A stretch of 64,000 nucleotides of DNA from assembly GCF_004365655.1 (NCBI RefSeq), contig NZ_SOEO01000002.1, positions 806,001 to 870,000 on the forward strand. The letters run 5' to 3'. The DNA comes from Epilithonimonas xixisoli. GTDB taxonomy: Bacteria > Bacteroidota > Bacteroidia > Flavobacteriales > Weeksellaceae. Positions within the stretch are counted from its first letter, which is position 1. The number at the start of each line of letters is the position of its first letter. This document shows, in pieces, positions 37,975 to 45,717 of the stretch. Under the pieces are notes generated by a model that saw only the letters and a list, made by a program, of their open reading frames with translations, searched no databases and was not told the origin of the DNA. The position numbers and the translations under genes are program-made.

Positions 37975-38049
37975 TTTTGTGTTAATTTAATAATATTATA
38001 ATGCTGTTTGGAATATTTTTGGATATAACATAGAAAAGTACAAACTATT

Positions 38050-38343
38050 ATGGATCTTAGCTTTGAAAATAACAAATCCGGAAACGGCGGTTACATCACT
38101 CTGAAGAACAGCGCAGAAGATGTCGGGAGACTGACTTACACGATTGTTCCAGAACTTAAAAAATTAATTGTTAGTTATGTGATGGTTTTCCCAAAATTCG
38201 AAGGACAAGGTCTTGGAAAAAAATTGGTTGAAAAATCCGTCGACTTTGCCAGAAAAAATGGCTGGAAAATAAAGGCACATTGTTCTTACGCACATTCTGT
38301 TTTGAAAAGAAAACCAGATGTGGAAGACGTTTTTATGAATTAA
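38050..38343 (+). CDS. Small GNAT-family N-acetyltransferase (YjdJ-like)
   Basis: A 97-residue single-domain GNAT. The acetyl-CoA loop is in FEGQGLGKKLVEKSVDFAR, preceded by a beta strand VSYVMVFPKF and followed by KIKAHCSYAHSVL with a conserved cysteine. This short group is widespread and its substrates are unknown. It is convergent with rho and shares a terminator with it. Confidence 0.88.
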   Translation: MDLSFENNKSGNGGYITLKNSAEDVGRLTYTIVPELKKLIVSYVMVFPKFEGQGLGKKLVEKSVDFARKNGWKIKAHCSYAHSVLKRKPDVEDVFMN

Positions 38344-38370
38344 TTAATGGTAAATATTATACTTTACTAT

Positions 38371-38406
38371 AAAGTTACGGCTCGCATTTGCGAGCCGAAC
38401 TTTTTT
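38371..38406. terminator. Bidirectional terminator between the GNAT gene and rho
   Basis: CGGCTCGC and GCGAGCCG pair around ATTT, extended by AAGTT and AACTT, with an A-run on one side and T6 on the other. It terminates both converging genes. Rho's own gene thus ends in an intrinsic terminator. Confidence 0.9.
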
Positions 38407-38423
38407 ATAACTTAATCTAAGAA

Positions 38424-40211
38424 TTATCTATTCATAGACATCAAGAACTCTTCGTTGTTTCTTGTTCCTTGGATTTGTTTTTGTACAAATTCCATTGCTT
38501 CCAGCGGATTCATATCAGAAAGGTACTTTCTCATAATCCACATTCTTTGCATCGTCGCCTCGTCCAAGAGAAGATCATCTCTTCTTGTACTGGATGAAAC
38601 AAGATCTATAGCAGGATAGATTCTCTTATTAGCAATTTTTCTGTCCAATTGCAATTCCATATTTCCAGTTCCTTTGAACTCTTCGAAGATCACCTCGTCC
38701 ATTTTGGAGCCTGTATCGATCAAAGCTGTTGCAATGATTGTAAGAGATCCGCCACCTTCGATTTTTCTTGCTGCACCAAAGAAACGTTTTGGTTTGTGAA
38801 GCGCGTTGGCATCCACACCACCAGAAAGTATTTTTCCTGAAGCTGGTGTTACTGTATTATAAGCTCTCGCCAATCTTGTGATCGAGTCAAGAAGAATGAC
38901 AACATCGTGTCCGCATTCAACCATTCTTTGCGCTTTTGAGAGAACAAGATTCGCCACTTTTACGTGCTTATCTGCAGCTTCATCAAAAGTAGATGCAATC
39001 ACTTCTGCATTCACACTTCTTTGCATATCAGTTACTTCCTCAGGACGTTCGTCGATTAGAAGAACCATCATATAGGCTTCAGGATGATTGGCTGAGATTG
39101 CGTTAGCAATATCCTTAAGTAAAATTGTTTTACCAGTTTTTGGTTGTGCAACAATCATTGCTCTCTGTCCTTTTCCAATTGGTGCGAACAAATCAACAAT
39201 TCTTGTAGAAAGTGTGGAACCTTTTCCTGCCAAATTGAATTTCTCCTGAGGGAAAAGTGGTGTCAAATATTCGAAAGCAACTCTGTCTTTAATGAAAGCC
39301 AGATCGCGTCCGTTAACTTCTGTCGGTTTCAAAAGAGAGAAATATTTCTCGCCTTCTTTTGGCAATCTTACGAATCCCTTTACAGTGTCTCCCGTTTTCA
39401 AACCATAATTTCTGATTTGATTGGTAGAAACGTAAACGTCGTCTGGAGAAGAGATATAACTGAAATCTGAAGAACGAAGGAATCCGTAATTGTCTGGAAG
39501 TATTTCCAAAACACCTTCTATTGTAATCAATCCATCAAAGTTGAATTCCTTCTTTGGAGCTTGCTCAGGTTGGTTTTCGGATGGTTCTTTTTGATTGTTG
39601 TGTTGGGGAGAATTGGGATTTTGTGTTTTTTGCTGACCTCTGTTGTTATTGTTGTTGGTCTTTTGCTGTTGCTGACGGTTGTTTTGCTGTTGAGGCTGTC
39701 TTTGTTGAGGTTGTTTTGTTTCCTCTGGTTTTTCGTCAGTAGTTGGAGCGGTTTCTGTTGGCTGAGTTGGTTCTGCTGGTTTAGCTTCTGCCACAACTTC
39801 TTGATTTTCGTTGGCAACAACTCTTGCTCTTGGTTGCTTTTTTCTTGGTGGATTTGGTTTTTTAACCTCTTCCGATGCAACCGGCGTTTCTACCGCTACA
39901 GGAGCCTCTTCTTTTGCGACTTCTGCAGTTGGAATTGCCGTTTCTTCTTTCGGTTTCTCTGCAGGTTTCCTTCCTCTTTTTTTGGCAGGAACAGCTTTCT
40001 GCTCAGAATTGTCTTCTGTGTTTTTATTCATATTTTCCTGATTGGCGTTTAGATAATCTTTAATGATTTTTGGATTCGAAGCCTGATAATCCAGAATGGC
40101 GAAAACCGTGTCTTCCGGAGAGCTTTTCTTTGCCAAATTGACGCCTAAATCTTTAGAAAGTTTGGTCAATTCCTCATCGGATTTGGACCTTAGCGTTTCA
40201 ATATTAAACAT
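38424..40211 (-). CDS. rho: Transcription termination factor Rho with a large disordered insertion
   Basis: A 595-residue hexameric RNA helicase. The N-terminal helical domain (residues 1-45, [20 protein letters not shown]) is separated from the RNA-binding OB fold (from about 222, [20 protein letters not shown]) by some 160 residues. These are rich in Lys, Pro, Glu, Gln and Asn (for example [16 protein letters not shown]). The ATPase core has Walker A AQPKTGKT near residue 355, [27 protein letters not shown] and the arginine region [11 protein letters not shown]. coli Rho is about 420 residues, so the insertion accounts for the extra length. ATG at 40209-40211. Confidence 0.97.
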   Translation of the reverse strand: MFNIETLRSKSDEELTKLSKDLGVNLAKKSSPEDTVFAILDYQASNPKIIKDYLNANQENMNKNTEDNSEQKAVPAKKRGRKPAEKPKEETAIPTAEVAKEEAPVAVETPVASEEVKKPNPPRKKQPRARVVANENQEVVAEAKPAEPTQPTETAPTTDEKPEETKQPQQRQPQQQNNRQQQQKTNNNNNRGQQKTQNPNSPQHNNQKEPSENQPEQAPKKEFNFDGLITIEGVLEILPDNYGFLRSSDFSYISSPDDVYVSTNQIRNYGLKTGDTVKGFVRLPKEGEKYFSLLKPTEVNGRDLAFIKDRVAFEYLTPLFPQEKFNLAGKGSTLSTRIVDLFAPIGKGQRAMIVAQPKTGKTILLKDIANAISANHPEAYMMVLLIDERPEEVTDMQRSVNAEVIASTFDEAADKHVKVANLVLSKAQRMVECGHDVVILLDSITRLARAYNTVTPASGKILSGGVDANALHKPKRFFGAARKIEGGGSLTIIATALIDTGSKMDEVIFEEFKGTGNMELQLDRKIANKRIYPAIDLVSSSTRRDDLLLDEATMQRMWIMRKYLSDMNPLEAMEFVQKQIQGTRNNEEFLMSMNR

Positions 40212-40294
40212 ATAATGCGTAAAAAAGTAAATTATTTTTGTAAAAGTAAGAATGAAAATCAGGCGATTATCATTTTTAATAGGTGATTACAATG

Positions 40295-40325
40295 CAAATC
40301 TACATTAATTTTTGAATTACGCAAA
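40295..40325 (-). promoter_or_regulatory. Promoter of rho, overlapping the DUF4293 promoter
   Basis: On the minus strand: TTTG (40325-40322), 19 bp, TAGATTTG (40302-40295). Transcription should start near 40288, giving a leader of about 77 bases. The -33 box lies within the spacer of the opposite promoter. Confidence 0.7.
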
Positions 40326-40341
40326 AATTATTTTATTTTTG
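40311..40341 (+). promoter_or_regulatory. Promoter of the DUF4293 gene
   Basis: TTTG (40311-40314), 19 bp, TATTTTTG (40334-40341). It supports the ATG at 40386 rather than upstream alternatives. It interlocks with the divergent rho promoter. Confidence 0.7.
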
Positions 40342-40385
40342 CAGACAATTTGTTCCCATTCAAAACGGAATTTATCAAAAAAAGA

Positions 40386-40775
40386 ATGTTACAAAGAATA
40401 CAAACAATCTGGATATTTTTAGCTGTATTAGGCGCTTTGTTCCTAAACCTGACAGCGCAGGATTTTGATATATTAGGCGGAAATCTTCTGATCAATATTT
40501 CTACGGTTCTATTAATATTATTAGGATTGCTAAGTATCTTTAGTTTCAAAAACCGCAAAAGACAGATATTGCTGAATAACATCAGTATTTTCATAAACGC
40601 TTTGTTGCTTGGTTTTTTGATTTATTGGCTACTAAAATTACCCGGAGGAATCTCGTTTCCTGAGAAGGGTATTGAGCCGGTTTTCTCAGTAATTGCGATT
40701 GTATGTTTGCTTTTGGCAAATGTGTACATCAAGAAAGATGAGAGGCTCGTAAAATCTGTAGACAGACTTCGATAA
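40386..40775 (+). CDS. DUF4293 inner-membrane protein
   Basis: A 129-residue protein with four hydrophobic segments (starting LQRIQTIWIFLAVLGALFLN). This is the standard architecture of the Bacteroidota-specific DUF4293 family, which is usually found next to rho as it is here. The last segment is followed by a basic tail (KKDERLVKSVDRLR). Function is unknown. The MLQRIQ start is chosen because it matches the family and the promoter lies just upstream. Confidence 0.88.
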   Translation: MLQRIQTIWIFLAVLGALFLNLTAQDFDILGGNLLINISTVLLILLGLLSIFSFKNRKRQILLNNISIFINALLLGFLIYWLLKLPGGISFPEKGIEPVFSVIAIVCLLLANVYIKKDERLVKSVDRLR

Positions 40776-40801
40776 ACTTGACGACGATTTTTTTGAGTAA
40801 G

Positions 40802-40831
40802 AACAGCTTCCTTTTTGGAGGCTGTTTTTTT
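40802..40831 (+). terminator. Intrinsic terminator after the DUF4293 gene
   Basis: AACAGCTTCC and GGAGGCTGTT pair around TTTTT with one G-U pair, followed by T7. Confidence 0.88.
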
Positions 40832-40891
40832 GTTTTATTAATGGTAACAAAACCAAAGAATCAATTACTTATTATATAACTAAATAATAAA

Positions 40892-41027
40892 AACCACAAA
40901 AGTCACAAAAGCCATAACGTTTCTAAGTTTATCAAAAGTTCAAAAAAGAGAAGTGTTCGAAAAGTCTGCTTTTTTGCTCTTTGAAAGATTTTCCTTTTCT
41001 ATCTTTTCTTTTGTGACTTTTGTGGTT
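40892..41027. repeat. MITE-like element with 20-bp perfect terminal inverted repeats
   Basis: AACCACAAAAGTCACAAAAG (40892-40911) and its exact reverse complement (41008-41027) bound 96 bp. Inside, TTCAAAAAAGAG and CTCTTTGAA form a nested imperfect palindrome. The ends are themselves tandem (ACAAAAG twice). No coding capacity. It fills most of the 294-bp gap between the DUF4293 gene and the M28 peptidase gene; the rest of the gap shows nothing else. Confidence 0.75.
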
Positions 41028-41069
41028 GAGGGATTTTAGTTATTTTTAAAAATCTATAAATTAATCATT

Positions 41070-41996
41070 ATGAAAAAACTAAACCTGTTTCTTTTTGTCA
41101 ATCTTTCAATCTTTTCTTTTGCTCAGGAAATCTCCAAGGAAAGAGTTGTAAATGTTGTTTCCACTTTAGCTTCGGATGAGATGAAAGGCAGAAAATTTGG
41201 AACACCGGAAAATGACAAATCTGCAGAATACATCGCCAGCGAATTCAAAAAAAATAATTTGGGATATTGTGTCGGCGATTCTTATTTGATTCCGTTTGAA
41301 TATAAAGGACAAAAAGGATTCAATGTTTGCGGAATTAAGAAAGGAAAATCTGAAAAAAGTTTGGCATATTCGGCTCATTTTGACCACATTGGAACGAATA
41401 ATAAATCTGGCGATAATATCTACAATGGCGCAGATGACGATGCAAGTGGCGTTGCGACAGTGATTGGTTTGGCAGATTATTTCAAAGAAAAAAAGACAGA
41501 TTACTCAATGGTTTTTATGGCATTCAATGCAGAGGAAATTGGATTGATCGGTTCAAAAGCTTTGACTGATAATGAAAAATTGAAACCAGTTTTCAATAAT
41601 ATCTCAGCACTTTTCAATTTCGAAATGTTGGCAACGGAATCTCAATTCGGAAAAAATGCTGTATTTATGACTGGCGATGAATTTTCTGATTTTGATGAAT
41701 TAATCAATGCCAATGCAGTCAACGGATTGAAAGTTCATTCCGACCCATACCAAGGTCAGCAATTGTTTTACCGTTCGGACAATGTGAATTTCGTTAAAAA
41801 GAAAATCATCGCGCACTCAATCTCAACGGTTGATATGAACAAAGCGACGCATTATCACGCTGTGAATGATGATATTAATATTGTAGATGCAGAGAATTTG
41901 ACCAATATCATCAACAATTTCGCAAAAACAATTGAGAAGCTGAACACCAAAAACTTCGCTCCAAAATACAACGATAAAGTAAATTTCGATTTCTAA
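41070..41996 (+). CDS. M28-family zinc aminopeptidase, exported
   Basis: A 308-residue peptidase with a signal peptide ending FSFAQE. The dinuclear zinc site is visible: His and Asp in YSAHFDHIG, Asp in NGADDDASGVA, Glu in FNAEEIGLIGS and a late His in KATHYHAVNDD. It probably trims peptides in the periplasm or at the surface. There is no PA domain and no T9SS sorting domain. The gene follows the inverted-repeat element and precedes the ABC exporter, with no sign of cotranscription. Confidence 0.92.
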   Translation: MKKLNLFLFVNLSIFSFAQEISKERVVNVVSTLASDEMKGRKFGTPENDKSAEYIASEFKKNNLGYCVGDSYLIPFEYKGQKGFNVCGIKKGKSEKSLAYSAHFDHIGTNNKSGDNIYNGADDDASGVATVIGLADYFKEKKTDYSMVFMAFNAEEIGLIGSKALTDNEKLKPVFNNISALFNFEMLATESQFGKNAVFMTGDEFSDFDELINANAVNGLKVHSDPYQGQQLFYRSDNVNFVKKKIIAHSISTVDMNKATHYHAVNDDINIVDAENLTNIINNFAKTIEKLNTKNFAPKYNDKVNFDF

Positions 41997-42027
41997 CGTC
42001 TTGATAAACTAAGCTATTTATTTTCCG

Positions 42028-42035
42028 TAATTTTG
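42028..42035 (+). promoter_or_regulatory. Promoter -7 box of the ABC exporter gene
   Basis: TAATTTTG, 18 bases before the ATG. No convincing -33 element at 17-21 bp. Confidence 0.45.
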
Positions 42036-42052
42036 CATTTCAATTTTTCTCA

Positions 42053-43891
42053 ATGAATTTATACCGTCGTATTCTAAAATTTGCCAAACCTCACCAAAAA
42101 TATATCTACGGCAGTTTATTTTTTAATATTCTGTATTCTTTATTTCAAATCGCTTCGTTAGGAACCATTTTGCCAGTTTTGGGAATGCTGTTCGGAAGTG
42201 TGAAGATGGACGCCAATTTGAAAGAACCAATTTACGACGGTGACATTACCAATTATTTCGGATACATTAAGGAATATTCCTATTACTTCATTCAAAATCA
42301 GGTCAATGAGAGAGGCGCTTTGTCCGTTTTGGCTTGGCTTTGTGTGATTACGGCGTTTACATTTTTACTGCGGAATATTTTCCGATATTTAGGCTCTTAT
42401 CTTTTGATTTTTTACAGAGTTGGCGTTACCAAAGACTTGAGAAGTGCGATGTATAGCAAGGTTTTGGCTTTGCCAGTTTCGTTTTTCACAGAGCAGAGAA
42501 AAGGCGATATGATGTCCCGAATGTCTAATGATGTTGGCGAAGTTGAGAATAATATCTTGGGAAGTTTGGTGGATCTCATCAATTCTCCATTTATGTTGAT
42601 AAGCACTTTAGTAACCTTGTTTTACCTAAGTCCGGAATTGACCTTGTTCAGTTTAATCGTTCTGCCTGTGATGGGAACTTTGATTTCCTTGATTGGAAGA
42701 AGCCTGAAAAAAGACTCTCACGAAGCGCAACACGAGCTGGGAAATATCTTCTCAATAGTAGATGAAACTTTGAAATCTGCAAAAATTATCAAGATTTTCA
42801 ATGCAGAAAAATTATTGAATAATCGTTTTGCTGGATCGATGACAAAATGGATCAACAATTCCATCAGCCTTGGTCGAAAAAAAGAACTGGCATCGCCAAC
42901 CAGCGAGTTCCTGGGCGCTGTTACTTTTCTAATAATCACTTGGTATGGAGGGAAAGAAATCATCGTGAATCAAAGCATTCGTCCGGAAGATTTTTTGGTG
43001 TTTTTAGGAATATTTTTCCAAATTTTACCACCAATTAAAAGTTTATCCAATTCAATTTCCAATGTTCAAAAAGGTGAAGCTTCTTTGATAAGAGTGATGG
43101 AAATCCTAGACGCAGACGTACGTGTGGACGAAATTGCAAATCCAATTCCAGTCAAAAATTTAAAATCTGGAATTACTTTCAAAGACGTTGGATTCTATTA
43201 TAATGAAGACCGAGCCATCATCAAAAACTTTGAACTTAATATCGAAAAAGGGAAAACCGTCGCTTTGGTAGGACAATCCGGAAGTGGAAAAACTACTATT
43301 GCCAATCTCCTAACGCGTTTCTACGACGTGACCGAAGGAAGCATAGAAATTGACGGCGAAAATATCAAAAACCTGAATCTCAAAGATTATCGTTCGCTTT
43401 TGGGAATGGTGACACAGGAATCCGTGCTTTTCAATGATTCTATTTACAACAATATTGCGATGGGAAAAGAGAATGCGACGAGAGAAGAAATCATCGAAGC
43501 TGCGAAAATTGCCAACGCTCACAACTTTATAGAAAGCCTTCCCGAAGGTTACGACACCAATATAGGTGACGATGGAAACAAACTTTCTGGCGGACAAAAA
43601 CAACGTGTTTCCATCGCAAGAGCTGTTCTGAAAAATCCACCGATTATGATTTTGGACGAAGCAACTTCTGCTTTGGACACAGAATCCGAAAGATACGTTC
43701 AGGACGCTTTGGAAAAAATGATGGAGAACAGAACATCATTGATTATTGCGCACAGATTGTCTACTATCCAAAAAGCTGATCACATTGTCGTGATGGAAAA
43801 AGGCGACATCATAGAGCAAGGGTCCCACCACGAATTGATGCAGAAAAACGGAACGTACAGAAAGTTGGTCGAGTTGCAGAATTTTGATTAA
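42053..43891 (+). CDS. MsbA-like ABC transporter (fused permease and ATPase)
   Basis: A 612-residue half-transporter. Six membrane helices span about residues 1-340 with the cytosolic loop KVLALPVSFFTEQRKGDMMS. The nucleotide-binding domain follows: Walker A VGQSGSGKTTIANLL, signature LSGGQKQRVSIARA, Walker B IMILDEATSALD and switch histidine in IAHRLSTIQ. It works as a homodimer and resembles MsbA and other lipid or drug flippases. A role in flipping lipid A is possible but not proven, since Bacteroidota carry several paralogues. Confidence 0.92.
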   Translation: MNLYRRILKFAKPHQKYIYGSLFFNILYSLFQIASLGTILPVLGMLFGSVKMDANLKEPIYDGDITNYFGYIKEYSYYFIQNQVNERGALSVLAWLCVITAFTFLLRNIFRYLGSYLLIFYRVGVTKDLRSAMYSKVLALPVSFFTEQRKGDMMSRMSNDVGEVENNILGSLVDLINSPFMLISTLVTLFYLSPELTLFSLIVLPVMGTLISLIGRSLKKDSHEAQHELGNIFSIVDETLKSAKIIKIFNAEKLLNNRFAGSMTKWINNSISLGRKKELASPTSEFLGAVTFLIITWYGGKEIIVNQSIRPEDFLVFLGIFFQILPPIKSLSNSISNVQKGEASLIRVMEILDADVRVDEIANPIPVKNLKSGITFKDVGFYYNEDRAIIKNFELNIEKGKTVALVGQSGSGKTTIANLLTRFYDVTEGSIEIDGENIKNLNLKDYRSLLGMVTQESVLFNDSIYNNIAMGKENATREEIIEAAKIANAHNFIESLPEGYDTNIGDDGNKLSGGQKQRVSIARAVLKNPPIMILDEATSALDTESERYVQDALEKMMENRTSLIIAHRLSTIQKADHIVVMEKGDIIEQGSHHELMQKNGTYRKLVELQNFD

Positions 43892-43900
43892 TGATAACCG

Positions 43901-44245
43901 ATGAACCCCATTCAGGAATATTTTTTTCGGATTGATGAGCCTGCGAGAAGCACTCTTTTATTCATTAGAAAAAAGATTTTGGAATCCGACGAATTGATTA
44001 CTGAAACCCTCAGTTTTGGACTTCCTTTTTTGAAATACAAAAAGAAAATGCTCTGCTATTTCTATTACAGCAAACAGCATCAAAAGCATTATCTCAGTTT
44101 CTATCACGGCGACAGAGTAGATTATCCAGAGCTTCTATCCGAAGGCAGGAAAAAATTCAAAATCCTACTTTTGGATATGGATGAGGATTTACCAATGGAA
44201 TTGATTTTCAATATTTTGGAAGAAGTAAAAACTTATATCAAATAA
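43901..44245 (+). CDS. DUF1801-family protein
   Basis: A 114-residue protein of the DUF1801 (YdhG-like) fold. Typical elements are PARSTLLFIRKKILESDELI, LSFGLPFLKYKKKMLCYFYY and the last helix ILEEVKTYIK. These small alpha+beta proteins are widespread and of unknown function. The gene starts 9 bp after the exporter stop and is probably cotranscribed with it. Confidence 0.82.
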   Translation: MNPIQEYFFRIDEPARSTLLFIRKKILESDELITETLSFGLPFLKYKKKMLCYFYYSKQHQKHYLSFYHGDRVDYPELLSEGRKKFKILLLDMDEDLPMELIFNILEEVKTYIK

Positions 44246-44260
44246 TTCTAGAATCAAATT

Positions 44261-44611
44261 ATGTTTTCATTATTCAGAAAAAGTAAACCGTTCGAAATAG
44301 AAAACTTTGCACTAAAGTTATCATTGGAATGGGGTAAGAATTTTGGAAAAGATATATCTGAAAGGCTAATTAAAAAGTTTCCAGAACTTAATATTCCACA
44401 AATGGAAAGCTATACAAATTTGTGTAAAAGTGTTCAAGATGATTGCTGGAATTTAGTGGATTATAAAGGTGATTCAATTACTGTCGATGAATTAGAAAAA
44501 CGGTTAAAAGACAATGTTTTTCATAAATATCAATGGATAAATAAAGATAATCAGCGCAAATTATATTCTCAATTTTGTTATTATTTTTGGAAAGATGGCT
44601 TGCTTAAATAA
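44261..44611 (+). CDS. Small unknown protein
   Basis: A 116-residue protein, soluble and mostly helical, starting MFSLFRKSKPFEIENFALKL. I do not recognise a family. Two cysteines (NLCKSVQDDCWNL) and several aromatic residues lie in the middle and C-terminal half (YSQFCYYFWKDG). It follows the DUF1801 gene by 15 bp and is convergent with the tRNA-binding-protein gene, whose stop is 8 bp away. No terminator is visible between the two. Confidence 0.65.
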   Translation: MFSLFRKSKPFEIENFALKLSLEWGKNFGKDISERLIKKFPELNIPQMESYTNLCKSVQDDCWNLVDYKGDSITVDELEKRLKDNVFHKYQWINKDNQRKLYSQFCYYFWKDGLLK

Positions 44612-44619
44612 GAATTTGA

Positions 44620-44964
44620 TTACCCAACTTCCAATCCATTTTTCACAGGCAAGCTTGATGTCAAAAGCGTCACCTCACTTTTGTTTTCGCCGTAAACGCC
44701 CATTACCAAACATTCGCTGAAGAAATTGGCGATTTGTTTTTTCGGGAAATTGACGACTGCCATAATTTGTTTTCCAATTAATTCTTCTTGTTTGTACAAA
44801 GCTGTGATTTGCGCCGCAGATCTTCGGATTCCCAAATCTCCAAAATCGATTTCCAATTGGTAAGATGGATTTCTGGCTTTTTCAAAATCTGTTGCGGAAA
44901 TTATCGTTCCGACTCTAATGTCTACTTTCTCAAAATCTTGCCAGGTTATTTCGGGTTTTGTCAT
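44620..44964 (-). CDS. csaA: CsaA-type tRNA-binding protein
   Basis: A 114-residue single EMAP/tRNA-binding OB fold. Typical stretches are ITWQDFEKVDIRVGTIISA, SYQLEIDFGDLGIRRSAAQI and QIMAVVNFPKKQIANFFSE. CsaA homologues bind tRNA as dimers and have been called secretion chaperones. It follows the HEMLH gene by a single base, so the two form one transcript. Confidence 0.9.
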   Translation of the reverse strand: MTKPEITWQDFEKVDIRVGTIISATDFEKARNPSYQLEIDFGDLGIRRSAAQITALYKQEELIGKQIMAVVNFPKKQIANFFSECLVMGVYGENKSEVTLLTSSLPVKNGLEVG

Positions 44965-44965
44965 T

Positions 44966-45487
44966 TTATTTTTCTTTGTTAATTAAATCTTCCAAGAGTT
45001 TCTCAACTTCTTTTTTTTGTTCTGAATATTTCAATTGAAGTTCGCTTCCTTCGCCCATTCTTGAATAATAGATCAAGGCTTTTTCGCCAAAGAATTTGAT
45101 GTAATAATCAGAAAGCGTCGGGATTTGAGGAAAATTGGTATGGAAAAGCATTTCGTAGTAAGCTTGCCATTCGCGTTCGTTCTTATCGATAATCATCATT
45201 CTCGGCGATTTCTGGCGGACGTGCAACATCTCGTGAGCGAGCATATTCAGAACTAAGGTCAAGTCAAAATCGAAGATGTTTCTTGGGATCATCACGTGTT
45301 GTAATTCTCCGAGTTCTCCGTTCGCTGTTAAGAGAATTGAGTTCTTTTCTAATTCATCGCGGAAACCAAATCCTGCAAAATTATCGTCGTCCAAATCGAA
45401 TTGGTGAATGAGGAATTTCGCACCGTCTAGGATTTCGCCGGTTTCTTTGTAAGCATTGAGATTGAATTGTAATTTTTCGTAGTTCAT
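44966..45487 (-). CDS. Unknown protein with an HExxH motif (possible zinc protease)
   Basis: A 173-residue soluble protein. In the middle it has NMLAHEMLHVRQ, an HExxH zinc-protease motif, followed about 20 residues later by NEREWQAYYEM, whose glutamate could be the third ligand (gluzincin-like spacing). There is no signal peptide, so it should be cytosolic. I do not know the family. It begins next to a dispersed repeat element (45551-45664) and is read together with csaA. Confidence 0.7.
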   Translation of the reverse strand: MNYEKLQFNLNAYKETGEILDGAKFLIHQFDLDDDNFAGFGFRDELEKNSILLTANGELGELQHVMIPRNIFDFDLTLVLNMLAHEMLHVRQKSPRMMIIDKNEREWQAYYEMLFHTNFPQIPTLSDYYIKFFGEKALIYYSRMGEGSELQLKYSEQKKEVEKLLEDLINKEK

Positions 45488-45550
45488 TTGTGTTGATGTA
45501 AATTCGATTCTTGTTCAAATTTACAATTTAAAGACAAATGTTCAAAAAAA

Positions 45551-45664
45551 GTTGAATCCGCGACCCGGCTTGAGCGGAAATCCTTTTTTGCGTGTACGAA
45601 AGTTCTATTTAAACTGAAACCGTCTGCAAAAAAGATTGGGAGCGGAAGACGGAAATTGTCGCCC
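45551..45664 (-). repeat. Dispersed 3'-end hairpin repeat, copy 3 (minus strand)
   Basis: Read on the minus strand it begins GGGCGAC, then TTTCCGTCTTCCGCTCCCA, CTTTTTTGC, a variable centre, GCAAAAAAG, then TTTCCGCTCAAGCCGGG and CGCGGATTCAAC. The flanks align with copies 1 and 2; the centre does not. It follows sufD and its terminator in sufD's orientation. Confidence 0.8.
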
Positions 45665-45667
45665 AAA

Positions 45668-45698
45668 AATAAAAAACCCCAGAAAATTCCGGGATTTA
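45668..45698 (-). terminator. Intrinsic terminator after sufD
   Basis: On the minus strand CCCGG, AATTTT loop, CTGGG and then T6. It lies 20 bases after the sufD stop and ends the suf operon. No sufS gene follows. Confidence 0.75.
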
Positions 45699-45717
45699 GA
45701 TTGCTTATGTTGAAGTT

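Noticed and set aside
39561-40052. Open frames of 117-163 codons opposite or in other frames of the rho insertion.
   Set aside because: They come from the low-complexity Gln/Asn/Pro codons of rho, contain only Phe/Leu/Trp/Cys-rich sequence and lack promoters or starts.
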